Below are positions 17,512 to 25,959 of a stretch of 64,000 bases of DNA, one piece after another; the first letter of the stretch is position 1; each line of letters begins with the position of its first letter. The translations under genes and the position numbers were made by a program. Source of the stretch: DASRHY01 sp046765875 (GTDB lineage: Bacteria > Actinomycetota > Actinomycetes > Propionibacteriales > Kribbellaceae). A model generated the notes under the pieces. That model did no database searches. It saw nothing but the letters and a program-made list of their open reading frames with translations, and was not told the origin of the DNA. The stretch is from NCBI GenBank assembly GCA_046765875.1, contig JBKPSJ010000027.1, positions 18,254 through 82,253 on the forward strand, in the 5' to 3' direction.

Positions 17512-17875
17512 CCTGGTCTCCCTCAGTCGTGGTGTCCGTGCGGAACCCGGCGGCAGCAGGGTAAGCCGTCGCGGCCTCCATCACGGCTGCCGACACGGCG
17601 TTGACGAATGCCCTGTCCTCCCGGATCATCACGTGGGCGTCCTTCAGCGCCTTGAGGGTGGCCACACCAGCCAGTCCTCGTCGCATGTCCGATTCGGTGG
17701 CCAGTTCGACCGCCCAGCGAAGCAGGCGCGTCGTCTCCTCGCTGCGGCCGCGCCTGTTCTGCTGGTTCGCCGTTCTGACCGACAACGAGTGCGCCTTGCG
17801 GGACATGCCGTATGACAGCGTTGCGGTTGCGATCGCGATGACCGAGCCGGCCAGCGAGAGGATTCCGGTCAGCAT
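17441..17875 (-). CDS. hypothetical single-pass membrane protein
   Basis: 144 residues. One N-terminal membrane helix (LTGILSLAGSVIAIATATL, residues 2-20) then a soluble helical region (RSEETTRLLRWAVELATESDMRRGLAGVATLKAL) and a basic tail. Similar short proteins occur widely in actinobacteria near mobile or defence genes, but function is unknown. Its ATG overlaps the stop of the AbiEi-like gene by 7 nt (ATGCTGA), showing co-translation. Confidence 0.65.
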   Translation of the reverse strand: MLTGILSLAGSVIAIATATLSYGMSRKAHSLSVRTANQQNRRGRSEETTRLLRWAVELATESDMRRGLAGVATLKALKDAHVMIREDRAFVNAVSAAVMEAATAYPAAAGFRTDTTTEGDQDAQNRLGHARSGRGSEARRRDRH

Positions 17876-18879
17876 GGGAGGTTGTCGGGTTCTAGGACAG
17901 CGGTCGGGCGGGGGCGGCGGGGTCTGCGGCGGCGGGTCGGGTCAAAGGTACGGACTCCGGAGCGGGCCGCCGCTCGAGTGAACGCAGTCGCGATGCGGTC
18001 GGCGACCCCGGCGGGGTTGTCGAGGTCGTGCCAGCCGATCCAGACGTGCTCGGCCGGCGGTGGCTCGTGGTCCGCGGAGAAGGCGTCGGCGCGGTCGTCG
18101 TAACACACGTGGTCGCCCCAGTACGGCTGCCAGGGGTCGAACTCGACCACAGTCCGCTGGTCCGCGAACCATAACGCCGGCGCCGGCGAGTCGGCGTACT
18201 CGAGCTCCAGCGGCGCCGGCCGATCCGAGGGTTCAGGCAGTCCGGCTGCACGGACGATATGACGCAACCGGGACTCACCGACCGAGCAGGAGCGAGTCGC
18301 CATCCCAGCCAGAACGGATCGTGCCCGGCCTCGACCGCCCTCTAGTGTTGCGACAGCCACGGCCAGGGTCGCCGGGTTGACCAGACCGGCATGACGAGCC
18401 GCGTCCGCCACCGCGACAGCCGCATCCGCCGATGCGGTCGCGGCCAGCTCGGCGACGGCACGGTCGGGCCCGACCAGGTTCAGCCCGTTCCAGGTGCGGA
18501 TCGCGGGCAACTGGCCGACGTGCCGATGGATGCCGCCCGCGACTCGGCCTGCCCTGCCATCGGCAGAAGTCACATGCACCGTAGACAGGTCGAGCCCCCA
18601 CAACGGCAACGCGTGCAGCGCCGCCGCCGACTGGTGGCTCGCTACCAGTCCCGCCGGGCCGTCGCGGAGCAGCGCGTACAGCCGGCGCAGGTGCAGCATC
18701 TCCTCGTCGACGACGAACAGCATCCGGCGGAACGCATACCTGCCCCGGCCGACGGCCCGCCAGGAGCCGCAGCGCAGGAGGTGGTCGATGGCGGCGCCGT
18801 CGTACCCGCAGGCCCGCGCGTCGGCCCGGGTGAAGACGCCGCCCCTGATCGCGGCCATCACGGCCAGTTGAGGGTTCAC
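17869..18879 (-). CDS. AbiEi-like antitoxin-domain protein with DUF559-like C-terminus
   Basis: 336 residues from GTG 18879. N-terminal 55 residues form the AbiEi_4 winged helix (GGVFTRADARACGYDGAAIDHLLRCGSWRAVGRGRYAF), and the middle matches the AbiEi C-terminal domain (ASHQSAAALHALPLWGLDL). The last 120 residues (WFADQRTVVEFDPWQPYWGD) look like a degraded DUF559/Vsr-type nuclease fold with a single ExD-like core. AbiEi is the antitoxin of type IV systems, but no AbiEii nucleotidyltransferase toxin is nearby. Such orphan fusions are common in actinobacteria; role unknown. Overlaps the next gene by 7 nt. Confidence 0.8.
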   Translation of the reverse strand: MNPQLAVMAAIRGGVFTRADARACGYDGAAIDHLLRCGSWRAVGRGRYAFRRMLFVVDEEMLHLRRLYALLRDGPAGLVASHQSAAALHALPLWGLDLSTVHVTSADGRAGRVAGGIHRHVGQLPAIRTWNGLNLVGPDRAVAELAATASADAAVAVADAARHAGLVNPATLAVAVATLEGGRGRARSVLAGMATRSCSVGESRLRHIVRAAGLPEPSDRPAPLELEYADSPAPALWFADQRTVVEFDPWQPYWGDHVCYDDRADAFSADHEPPPAEHVWIGWHDLDNPAGVADRIATAFTRAAARSGVRTFDPTRRRRPRRPRPTAVLEPDNLPC

Positions 18880-18971
18880 GCCGGTAAAGATGGCGTCGTC
18901 GGGACTACCCGCGCGGGCCGTCCTCAGATTCTGTGGACAACCCTGTCAACGGACCAGACCACGGACATACT

Positions 18972-19412
18972 TCAGACCAGTGACGCACGGTTGGGGATGA
19001 ACGGCATCCACAACAGCGGCATGCCGGCCTCCTCGGGCGTACGACAGCCCTTTTTCTCGTTGCAGACGGCATGCGCCGCCACTGCGTTCAGCCACTCGGC
19101 GCGACCACCGCGCGAACGTGGAAGCACATGGTCCATGGTGTCGGCACCGGTACGGCCGCAGTAGGCACAGCGGAACTTGTCCCGTCGCAACACGCCCTGC
19201 TTGCTGTACTTCACCCGGCCGGCCGCGTACCGCCAATGCGTGACGACGTACCGGACGAGGCGCAGCACACGCGGTACCGGAAAGGGGCCGATCGTTCGCG
19301 AGCCGTGCGCCTCCTCGACGACCGCGACCTCGCGGACCAGCATCCGGATGGCGTGCGGAATGGACACGGTGTGCAGGGGCTCGTACGACGCATTCAGGAC
19401 GATCACGCTCAT
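18972..19412 (-). CDS. HNH endonuclease
   Basis: 146 residues from ATG 19412, chosen for the GGAGG site 7 nt upstream and for the conserved N-terminus MSVIVLNASYEPLHTVSI. The HNH nuclease core is RRDKFRCAYCGRTGADTMDH, followed by VLPRSRGG, N-AVAAHAVCNEKKG: the Cys pairs CxxC and the His/Asn/His residues are all present. This compact HNH family is chromosomal and conserved in actinobacteria next to DUF3151; function not established. Divergent from DUF3151. Confidence 0.92.
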   Translation of the reverse strand: MSVIVLNASYEPLHTVSIPHAIRMLVREVAVVEEAHGSRTIGPFPVPRVLRLVRYVVTHWRYAAGRVKYSKQGVLRRDKFRCAYCGRTGADTMDHVLPRSRGGRAEWLNAVAAHAVCNEKKGCRTPEEAGMPLLWMPFIPNRASLV

Positions 19413-19550
19413 CCGCGGCCCTCCTTCCACACACCAGTGTCCGCTACGTGGCCAATGCACGCAGGTTTTCAAGCATCCGTGTCCACCGGTGAACGGTCAA
19501 CGGGTTTGGGCGACTTTGGATCGACGGCGGAGCGACTACTGTGCGAACAC

Positions 19551-19958
19551 ATGAGCTTCGACAACCTGCTTTCCGGCCCGCCCGAGACCAGACTGCCCGA
19601 TGATCCGGCCGCGCCGGAGCTTGCCGCGGGCAAGGATCCGGCCGAGGTGGCCGCGGCGTACCCGGCCTCGTCGCTGGCCTGGGCCAGCCTCGCGGAGGCG
19701 GCGCTCGCCGACGGTCGCACGATCGAGGCGTACGCGTTCGCACGCGCCGGCTATCACCGCGGTCTGGACGCGCTGCGGCGCAACGGCTGGCGGGGGCAGG
19801 GCCCGATCCCGTGGGAGCACGAGCCCAACCGCGGATTCCTGCGTGCCCTCGCTGCCCTGGGCAAGGCCGCCGGCGCGATCGGCGAGACCGAGGAGCAGGA
19901 GCGCTGCGCCACGTTCCTGCGGGACTCGTCGGCGACCGCCGCCGAAGAACTCGGCTGA
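19551..19958 (+). CDS. DUF3151 domain-containing protein
   Basis: 135 residues, full length for the family. Recognised by SSLAWASLAEAALADGRTIEAYAFARAGYHRGLDALRRNGW followed by RGQGPIPWEHEPNRGFLRALAALGKAA, a TPR-like helical protein conserved across actinobacteria. Cytosolic, function unknown. In Streptomyces it is close to fbaA, as here, so this is part of the conserved backbone. Confidence 0.93.
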   Translation: MSFDNLLSGPPETRLPDDPAAPELAAGKDPAEVAAAYPASSLAWASLAEAALADGRTIEAYAFARAGYHRGLDALRRNGWRGQGPIPWEHEPNRGFLRALAALGKAAGAIGETEEQERCATFLRDSSATAAEELG

Positions 19959-19984
19959 GGAAGTCCGCCCGACGTGTCACTGTG

Positions 19985-20878
19985 ATGCCCGTGGAAGTGG
20001 CGTGTGACGAGTCGGGCTACGAGGGCGAGAAGCTCGTCGACACCACCGGCGACGTCTTCACCCACGCCGGCATCGACCTGGACGACGCGACCGCTGTCGC
20101 GTGCCTGGGCGAGCTCCGCAAGCGGATTCGTTCACCCGCGTCGCAGTACGGCGCCAGCCACGTCCTCCGTGAGAAGAACCGGGCCGTCCTGGTCTGGCTG
20201 CTCGGACCGGAGGCCCAGCTGCTCGGCCACGGCCACGTGCACCTCATCGACAAGGAGTTCTTCCTCGTCGTCCGGCTCGTCGAGCTGCTGACCGATGGGC
20301 AGGGCCCGCGGGCCTTGTACGACGACCGGCGCTGCTTCGACCCGCAGCACTGGCACGCGTTCCTGTCCACGGCGAACGACCTCCTGCGTCACGTGGACCG
20401 CTGGGATCGTGCCACACCACTGGACTCGTTCTTCCACATGGTCGATCTGCTGCGTGCGCGTACTGCCAACGGCGTACTGGACGCTTTGGACCGTCGGAGG
20501 GCGGAAGCCGTCCGCGAGCAGTTGTTCGACGATCCGCAAGTGATACGACCAGCCGATCCGCTGGTCCCCGCCATCCTGCGGGCGGCCGACTACTGGGGTC
20601 CCGAGGCCGAGATAGCGCACGACCGGCAGAACCTGCTGTCGACCACGCGGATCGAGCAGATCAAGGCGATCAGCGGATTGCGGAGCTTCCGGCTGGTCAG
20701 CTCCCAGGTCGACCTGCGCATCCAGCTCGCCGACATGCTGGCCGGCGTCGTGCGGGTGATCGCGACCGACGAGCTCAACGGTCGCGGCGATCCCGAGCTG
20801 ACCGCGCTGGCCCGGCCCTATGTCGACGAGCGGTCCGTGTGGGCCGATGCCGTGAGCTGGGCCCGGCTCAAGGGCTGA
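19985..20878 (+). CDS. DUF3800-like protein
   Basis: 297 residues from ATG 19985. The N-terminus VEVACDESGYEGEKLVDTTG with DES, followed by a mid-protein LIDKEFFLVVRLVELL and a C-terminal LVSSQVDLRIQLADMLAGVV, matches the DUF3800 layout (RNase H-like fold, catalytic Asp in DES and in QxADxxAG). Function unknown; some members lie in defence or mobile regions. Follows DUF3151 by 26 nt and overlaps the convergent GlxA-type regulator by 61 nt. The domain call is moderate. Confidence 0.65.
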   Translation: MPVEVACDESGYEGEKLVDTTGDVFTHAGIDLDDATAVACLGELRKRIRSPASQYGASHVLREKNRAVLVWLLGPEAQLLGHGHVHLIDKEFFLVVRLVELLTDGQGPRALYDDRRCFDPQHWHAFLSTANDLLRHVDRWDRATPLDSFFHMVDLLRARTANGVLDALDRRRAEAVREQLFDDPQVIRPADPLVPAILRAADYWGPEAEIAHDRQNLLSTTRIEQIKAISGLRSFRLVSSQVDLRIQLADMLAGVVRVIATDELNGRGDPELTALARPYVDERSVWADAVSWARLKG

Positions 20879-21840
20879 CGCCCGTGCCGGTTCCGGTACG
20901 CCGAGGGGCTGAGCCCGGTCTGCCGGCGGAAGTGCTCGCGCAGATTGGCAGCGGTGCCGAGGCCGGCCCGCCGGGCGACGGCGTCGACGTCCAGGTCCGT
21001 TGTCTCGAGCAACTCGCGGGCCCGGTCGATGCGTTGCCGGTGTAGCCAGCGCAGTGGAGTGTCACCGGTGCCGGCTAGGAACCGGCGGTGGAACGTGCTC
21101 GGGCTCATCGCCGCCCGCCCGGCCAGCTCGGTCACGGTGATCGGGCGATGCAGATTCGCGCTGGCCCATGCGGTGACGTCCGAGAGGCCGGGTTCGCGGG
21201 CCGGCGGTACAGGTCGCTCGATGAACTGCTGCTGCCCGCCGTCACGGTTCAGCGCGAACACCAGGCGCCGGCTGACGATCGAGGCGACCACCGCGCCATG
21301 GTCGGCCCGGATGATGTATAGGCACAGGTCGAGTGCCGCTGCACTCCCGGCCGCGGACAGCACCTGGCCGTCGTCGACGAACAGCACGTCCGGCCGCAGC
21401 GTGACCTCCGGGTACATCTGGCGGAACTGGCCGCTCCACTTCCAATGGGTGGTGACGGTGTGCCCCTCGAGGACGCCGGCGGCTGCCAGCGTGAACGCCC
21501 CGGTGCAGAAGCTGACCAGCCTGGCGCCGCGCCGGTGAGCTGAACGGATCGCGTCGAGCACCCGGGGATGCGCGGATACCTCCGGATCGGGCCGGTTCGG
21601 GACGATCACGGTCTCGGCGGCCGCGACATCGGCCATTGTGCCCGGCACGCTCATGGTGAACAGGCCCTCGCGCATCCGTACCCGCCGGGTCGGCGCGCAG
21701 GCGCTGAAGTCGTACAGCCGGCCGCCGAGCTCGGACCGGCTGATCCCGAACAGCTCGATAGCCACCGTCATCTCGAACGGGTTCGACTCCTCGCCGACGA
21801 TCAGCGCCACGCGATGCAAGCGAGAGGATCCTTGCGTCAT
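20818..21840 (-). CDS. GlxA family transcriptional regulator (DJ-1/PfpI + AraC HTH)
   Basis: 340 residues. N-terminal DJ-1/PfpI-like domain (about 10-185) with VALIVGEESNPFEMTVAIELFG and the nucleophile-elbow-like LVSFCTGAFTLAAAGVLEG, C-terminal AraC double helix-turn-helix (about 220-320): ITVTELAGRAAMSPSTFHRRF and DVDAVARRAGLGTAANLREHF, then RQTGLSPSAYRNRH. Such regulators control catabolic or redox genes. Divergent from a cupin gene with 53 nt between, which is its likely target. Confidence 0.93.
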   Translation of the reverse strand: MTQGSSRLHRVALIVGEESNPFEMTVAIELFGISRSELGGRLYDFSACAPTRRVRMREGLFTMSVPGTMADVAAAETVIVPNRPDPEVSAHPRVLDAIRSAHRRGARLVSFCTGAFTLAAAGVLEGHTVTTHWKWSGQFRQMYPEVTLRPDVLFVDDGQVLSAAGSAAALDLCLYIIRADHGAVVASIVSRRLVFALNRDGGQQQFIERPVPPAREPGLSDVTAWASANLHRPITVTELAGRAAMSPSTFHRRFLAGTGDTPLRWLHRQRIDRARELLETTDLDVDAVARRAGLGTAANLREHFRRQTGLSPSAYRNRHGRQPLSRAQLTASAHTDRSST

Positions 21841-21893
21841 TGTCCATTTCTACCACTCGCGGCGACGGCATGGTGTGTCTGACGATGAGCGGT

Positions 21894-22286
21894 ATGACAT
21901 GGACAGCGACCAATCTCGAAGCGGCGCTCAAGCAATTCGACGACCTGTGGGACCCACGGATCGTCGCCACGCTCAACGACTACGACATCCGCGTGACGAA
22001 GGTGAAGGGCGACTACGTCTGGCACAAGCACGACAACACCGACGAGTTCTTCCTGGTCATCGACGGCTCGATGGACATCTGGCTGCGCGACGACGACGGC
22101 GAGCACACCGTGACCCTGAATCGCGGCGACGTCTTCGTCGTTCCGAAGCAGACGGAGCACTGCCCGTCCTCGCCCGGCGGCGCGTCGATCGTGGTGATCG
22201 AGCCGGCGGGGCAGCCGACCACCGGTGACGGCACCGAGGACATCCCTGCACATCTGAGGACGACGACGGGCCGACCGCTGCGGTGA
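21894..22286 (+). CDS. cupin domain-containing protein
   Basis: 130 residues from ATG 21894 (ATGs at 21870 and 21885 are in frame; none has a good ribosome site). Single cupin barrel: motif 1 is WHKHDNTDEFFLVIDGSMDIW (His, His, Glu metal ligands) and motif 2 is LNRGDVFVVPKQTEHCPSS (final His ligand). Members include mannose-6-phosphate isomerase-like and dioxygenase-like proteins of unknown substrate. Divergent from the GlxA-type regulator, which probably controls it. Confidence 0.88.
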   Translation: MTWTATNLEAALKQFDDLWDPRIVATLNDYDIRVTKVKGDYVWHKHDNTDEFFLVIDGSMDIWLRDDDGEHTVTLNRGDVFVVPKQTEHCPSSPGGASIVVIEPAGQPTTGDGTEDIPAHLRTTTGRPLR

Positions 22287-22305
22287 TCGGGTGCGCCGAC
22301 GGCGG

Positions 22306-23154
22306 TCAGCCGCGTACCGCGTAGGCCGGGACGTGGCTGCCCTCGCGGGCGCAGGCCGCCGCGTACTCCAGCGGCGCCATTCCGACCTCCTCGGAGAACT
22401 CGCGCGAGAAGTGCGCCTGGTCGAAGTACCCGAGATCGACCGCCAGCGCCGCCAGCTCGTCGGTCCGGCCGCGGGCGAGCAGCTCGGCGCCGTCGTGCAA
22501 CCGGTACCGCCGCAGCACCCACTTCGGCCCGACCCCGACGTACCGGCGGAACAGCCGCTGCAGGGTTCGCACCGGTACGCCGAACCGCTCGGTGAGCTGG
22601 TCGACCCGGGTCAGCTCCCGGTCGGTGACGATCGCGCCGACGATCCGGAGCACCAGCTCGTACGACGGGTCGTCCGCGGCGGTGAGCCGGTCGGACAGGA
22701 AGGCCTCGACGACGGCCCGGCGACGTCGGTCATCCGACGCGGACAGCACCAGGTCGGTCAGCCGCTCGGCGTCGTCGAACACGTCGGCCAGCGGCAGCAC
22801 GTCGTCGCGGAACGAGCCGACGTCGATCCCGGTGAACGCGCCGAACCCGCCGGCCCAGAACTTCACCCCGAAGGTCCAGCCGGCACCGGTCAGCTCGCGG
22901 GTGAACTTCTTGGTGCAGACGCCGTTGACGAAGGCGCCGGTACGGGCGTCGGTGACCTCAAAGGTGACGTTGACGCTCGGGTGCGGCAGCACCTCCGCGA
23001 CGTACGGCGGCTGGTCGCGCAGATCCCAGCGCACCGCCCAGTACCACTCGACGAACCGGCCCACCGCCGGCCCGGCATGCAGCCGGTCCAGCGTGCGATG
23101 CCGGGCCTGCTCCTGCGGATGCAGGATCCCTTTCTCGTCGCCGAACTGGGGCAC
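22306..23154 (-). CDS. AraC-type helix-turn-helix regulator, DUF6597 N-terminus
   Basis: About 282 residues from GTG 23154; the open frame extends further but overlaps the divergent VOC gene and is not homologous there. N-terminal half (FVEWYWAVRWDLRDQPPYVAEVLPHPSVNVTFEV, VNGVCTKKFTREL) is the DUF6597 ligand-like domain; C-terminal half has AraC HTH elements RVDQLTERFGVPVRTLQRLF and LAALAVDLGYFDQAHFSREF. Probably regulates the divergent VOC/PhnB gene. Start is uncertain, no clear ribosome site. Confidence 0.85.
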   Translation of the reverse strand: MPQFGDEKGILHPQEQARHRTLDRLHAGPAVGRFVEWYWAVRWDLRDQPPYVAEVLPHPSVNVTFEVTDARTGAFVNGVCTKKFTRELTGAGWTFGVKFWAGGFGAFTGIDVGSFRDDVLPLADVFDDAERLTDLVLSASDDRRRRAVVEAFLSDRLTAADDPSYELVLRIVGAIVTDRELTRVDQLTERFGVPVRTLQRLFRRYVGVGPKWVLRRYRLHDGAELLARGRTDELAALAVDLGYFDQAHFSREFSEEVGMAPLEYAAACAREGSHVPAYAVRG

Positions 23155-23211
23155 CGATCTGCTGTCGCTTTCTTCCAAGACGGTCCGGGACGCCCGCGCG
23201 AGGCTGTCGCT

Positions 23212-23694
23212 ATGACGACCAACGTAAACCCCGTCCCCGACGGTTATCACTCGCTGACCCCGTACCTTGCCGTCGGCGACGGCGCGAAGGCGATCGAGTT
23301 CTACCAGGCCGTGTTCGGCGCCGAGGTGCTCAGCCGCAGCGATATGCCGGACGGCTCGGTCGCGCACGCGGAACTGCTGATCGGCGACTCGATCCTGCAG
23401 TTGAGCAACGAGATGCCGCAGATCGGCCTGCGGGCGCCGGCCGCCGAATGGGTGCACTCGTCGGTGGTGCACTACTGCCCGGACGTCGACGCGGCGTACG
23501 CGCGGGCGATCGAGCGCGGAGCCAGGACCGTGGAGGAGGTGCAGACCTTCGTTACCGGTGACCGGTTCGGCACGATCATCGACCCGTTCGGCCATCGCTG
23601 GGCGATCATGACCCGGGTCGAGGACGTCTCCCGCGAAGAGGCAGACCGGCGCGTGAACGAATGGCTGGCTTCGCAGGCGATGCCGGAGAACTGA
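23212..23694 (+). CDS. VOC family protein, PhnB-like
   Basis: 160 residues. Glyoxalase fold of the PhnB/3-demethylubiquinone type: VNPVPDGYHSLTPYLAVGDG, KAIEFYQAVFGAEVLSRSDM, and the closing RFGTIIDPFGHRWAIMTRVED. Function unknown. ATG 23212. Divergent from the DUF6597 regulator with 57 nt between. Followed by a strong terminator. Confidence 0.9.
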   Translation: MTTNVNPVPDGYHSLTPYLAVGDGAKAIEFYQAVFGAEVLSRSDMPDGSVAHAELLIGDSILQLSNEMPQIGLRAPAAEWVHSSVVHYCPDVDAAYARAIERGARTVEEVQTFVTGDRFGTIIDPFGHRWAIMTRVEDVSREEADRRVNEWLASQAMPEN

Positions 23695-23697
23695 GCT

Positions 23698-23743
23698 AGC
23701 GGCCCGCCGGAACCGTCCCCTGCGGCAGCTTCGGCGGGCCGCT
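23698..23743 (+). terminator. strong hairpin terminator after VOC gene
   Basis: Perfect 12-bp stem AGCGGCCCGCCG (23698-23709) / CGGCGGGCCGCT (23732-23743) with a 22-nt loop, 4 nt after the stop. Isolates the purA transcript from the VOC gene. The rest of the gap up to purA shows nothing else clear. Confidence 0.8.
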
Positions 23744-23928
23744 GTCAAAGAGTGTGCACATGATTACGGACGATGGCAACCGTTGGTATCGAGATGACTG
23801 CTAGTTGTCACGGACTCCGACCGTCACCGAGCTGCGCCGCTACGGTCCGGTAGGCTTTGGCCGCAAGAGCCCCGACGCTGTTGCCGACAGCCGACCCGGG
23901 GCTTGTCTGTTTCCGGCCTGGAGGCGGT

Positions 23929-25209
23929 ATGCCCGCGATCGTGCTGGTCGGTGCCCAGTGGGGCGACGAGGGCAAGGGCAAGGCGACCGATCTGCTCGGC
24001 AACACGGGCGTCGGGATCGACTACGTGGTCAAGTTCAACGGCGGCAACAACGCCGGCCACACCGTCGTCATCGGAGCTGAGAAGTACGCCCTGCACCTAC
24101 TCCCGAGCGGCATACTGACGCCCGGAGTGACGCCGGTGATCGGCAATGGCGTAGTGGTCGATCTCAGCGTGCTGTTCACCGAGATCGACGACCTCAACGC
24201 CCGCGGGCTGGACACCTCGCATCTGCTGGTCAGCGCGAACGCCCACGTGATCGCGCCGTACAACCGCACCATCGACAAGGTCACCGAGCGCTTCCTCGGC
24301 AAGCGCCGGATCGGCACCACCGGTCGCGGGATCGGCCCGACGTACGCGGACAAGATGAACCGGATCGGCATCCGGATCCAGGACCTGTACGACGAGAACA
24401 TCCTGCGGCAGAAGGTCGAGGGTGCGCTCGACGTCAAGAACCAGTTGCTGGTCAAGGTGTACAACCGGCGTGCGGTAACGGTCGAGGAGACCATCGAGGA
24501 GTTGCTCTCGTACGCCGAGCGGCTGCGGCCGATGGTCGCCGACACCGCCCTGTTGCTCCACCGCGCGCTCGACGAAGGCAAGACCATCGTGCTCGAGGGC
24601 GGCCAGGCGACGCTGCTCGACGTCGACCACGGCACGTATCCGTTCGTGACGTCATCGAACGCGATCTCGGCCGGTGCGTGCACCGGCTCGGGCATCCCGC
24701 CGACTCGGATCGACCGGGTGATGGCGGTCGTCAAGGCGTACACCACCCGGGTCGGCGAAGGCCCGTTCCCGACGGAACTGCTCGACGCCGACGGCGAGTG
24801 GCTGCGCAAGCAGGGCTTCGAGTTCGGTACGACGACCGGCCGGCCACGCCGCTGCGGCTGGTACGACGCCGTGATCGCCCGGTACGCCGCCCGGATGAAC
24901 GGCGTGACCGAGTTCGTGCTCACCAAGCTGGACACCCTCACCGGGCGGAACAAGATCCCGGTCTGCGTGGCGTACGACGTCGACGGCGAGAGGTACGACG
25001 AACTGCCGATGACGCAGACCTCGTTCCACCACGCCCGGCCGGTGTACGAGGAACTGGACGGCTGGACCGAGGACATCACCGGCTGCCGCTCGTTCGAGGA
25101 TCTGCCGAAGAACGCGCAGCGCTACGTCAAGGCGGTCGAGTCGATGAGCGGCGCCCGTATCTCGGCGGTGGGCGTCGGGCCGGAGCGCACCCAGATCGTC
25201 ATGCTCTGA
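23929..25209 (+). CDS. purA: adenylosuccinate synthase
   Basis: 426 residues, full length. Joins IMP and aspartate using GTP in AMP synthesis. Seen: P-loop-like GAQWGDEGKGKATDLL at 8-23 with catalytic Asp13, NGGNNAGHTVV with catalytic His, GTTGRGIGPTYADK, LEGGQATLLDVDHGTYPFVTSSN, TTTGRPRRCGW. ATG 23929 is preceded by GGAGG 4 nt upstream. In Streptomyces purA is also near fbaA and DUF3151. Confidence 0.98.
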   Translation: MPAIVLVGAQWGDEGKGKATDLLGNTGVGIDYVVKFNGGNNAGHTVVIGAEKYALHLLPSGILTPGVTPVIGNGVVVDLSVLFTEIDDLNARGLDTSHLLVSANAHVIAPYNRTIDKVTERFLGKRRIGTTGRGIGPTYADKMNRIGIRIQDLYDENILRQKVEGALDVKNQLLVKVYNRRAVTVEETIEELLSYAERLRPMVADTALLLHRALDEGKTIVLEGGQATLLDVDHGTYPFVTSSNAISAGACTGSGIPPTRIDRVMAVVKAYTTRVGEGPFPTELLDADGEWLRKQGFEFGTTTGRPRRCGWYDAVIARYAARMNGVTEFVLTKLDTLTGRNKIPVCVAYDVDGERYDELPMTQTSFHHARPVYEELDGWTEDITGCRSFEDLPKNAQRYVKAVESMSGARISAVGVGPERTQIVML

Positions 25210-25228
25210 GCCCTGTGGAAACTTGCCG

Positions 25229-25250
25229 CGGTCATACCGCGGTCATACCG
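25229..25250 (+). promoter_or_regulatory. two tandem copies of CGGTCATACCG (TA operator candidate)
   Basis: CGGTCATACCG is repeated exactly at 25229-25239 and 25240-25250. Each copy is an inverted repeat CGGT-CAT-ACCG. The two lie on the same helix face (11 bp apart) and end 8 nt before the antitoxin ATG. This is the expected form of an operator for a dimeric ribbon-helix-helix antitoxin. Confidence 0.6.
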
Positions 25251-25258
25251 TAGATCTC

Positions 25259-25555
25259 ATGGGCGTCAAGAAGAAGACCTTGTCCTTTCCCGAACAGGTC
25301 TGGTCCGTGATCGAGGACAACGCCCGGCTCGCGCACAAGACCCCCTCGGCCTACGTCAGCGAGCTGATCATGAAGCAGGAACGTCTGCGGCGCGGCCTCG
25401 AGGCCGTCGGCGAGTGGGAAGCAGAACACGGCAGCTTCACCGCCGAGGAGATCGCTTGGGCCGACCGTGTGCTCGACGCGGCGTCGGCGCCAGATGCCGA
25501 CGGCCTGATCGACGTCGAGCCGGTGCCCGAGTCGCTCAAGAACGATCGCAGGTGA
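25259..25555 (+). CDS. ribbon-helix-helix-like antitoxin
   Basis: 98 residues from ATG 25259. The N-terminus MGVKKKTLSFPEQVWSVIEDNARLAHKTPSAYVSELI is a beta strand followed by two helices, as in RHH (CopG/VapB) antitoxins. The C-terminal half is acidic and probably wraps the toxin. No ribosome site precedes the ATG; translation may be leaderless. Its last four bases overlap the start of the PIN gene (GTGA). Together they form a VapBC-type pair, with the tandem operator just upstream. Confidence 0.82.
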   Translation: MGVKKKTLSFPEQVWSVIEDNARLAHKTPSAYVSELIMKQERLRRGLEAVGEWEAEHGSFTAEEIAWADRVLDAASAPDADGLIDVEPVPESLKNDRR

Positions 25556-25959
25556 CACTCCTCGTCTACGACGCCGGCGCACTCATCGCCGCCGATCGCG
25601 AACGGCCGAGATTCTGGTTGATGCACGAGCGTGCGATGGAACGCGGGGTGGAGCCGATCGTGCCGGCCACTGTGCTCGCCCAGGTCCGCCGCCGGCCGAC
25701 GCAACGCGGTCTGACGAGGATGCTGCGGGGATGCCAGGTGGCCGTGCTCGGTCGCCGTACCGCCGAACTGGCGGGCGATCTGCTCGGCATCGCCGATCGC
25801 AGCGACATCGCCGATGCCCATGTCGTGGTGTGCTGCCTGATGTTCGACGCCAGCTGCGTGACATCCGATCACGGCGACATCCGCTACTTGGCCGAGGCGG
25901 CCCGGTCCGACCGGAAGGGCAGGTTCGGGCGCAGCCGGCTGCCGATCATTCCGGTCTGA
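25552..25959 (+). CDS. PIN domain toxin-like ribonuclease (VapC type)
   Basis: 135 residues from GTG 25552. PIN fold nuclease: first acidic residue in LLVYDAGALIAADR, then VEPIVPATVLAQVRRRP (the usual Glu of this motif is Gln here, as in a known actinobacterial subgroup with VPAxVLAQ), SDIADAHVVVCC with two Asp, and VTSDHGDIRYLA with the last Asp. Expected to cut RNA unless bound by the antitoxin upstream, with which it overlaps by 4 nt. Confidence 0.85.
   Translation: MTLLVYDAGALIAADRERPRFWLMHERAMERGVEPIVPATVLAQVRRRPTQRGLTRMLRGCQVAVLGRRTAELAGDLLGIADRSDIADAHVVVCCLMFDASCVTSDHGDIRYLAEAARSDRKGRFGRSRLPIIPV

Noticed and set aside
17869..18879. Complete type IV toxin-antitoxin system.
   Set aside because: No AbiEii-like nucleotidyltransferase gene is adjacent, so only the antitoxin-like domain can be supported.
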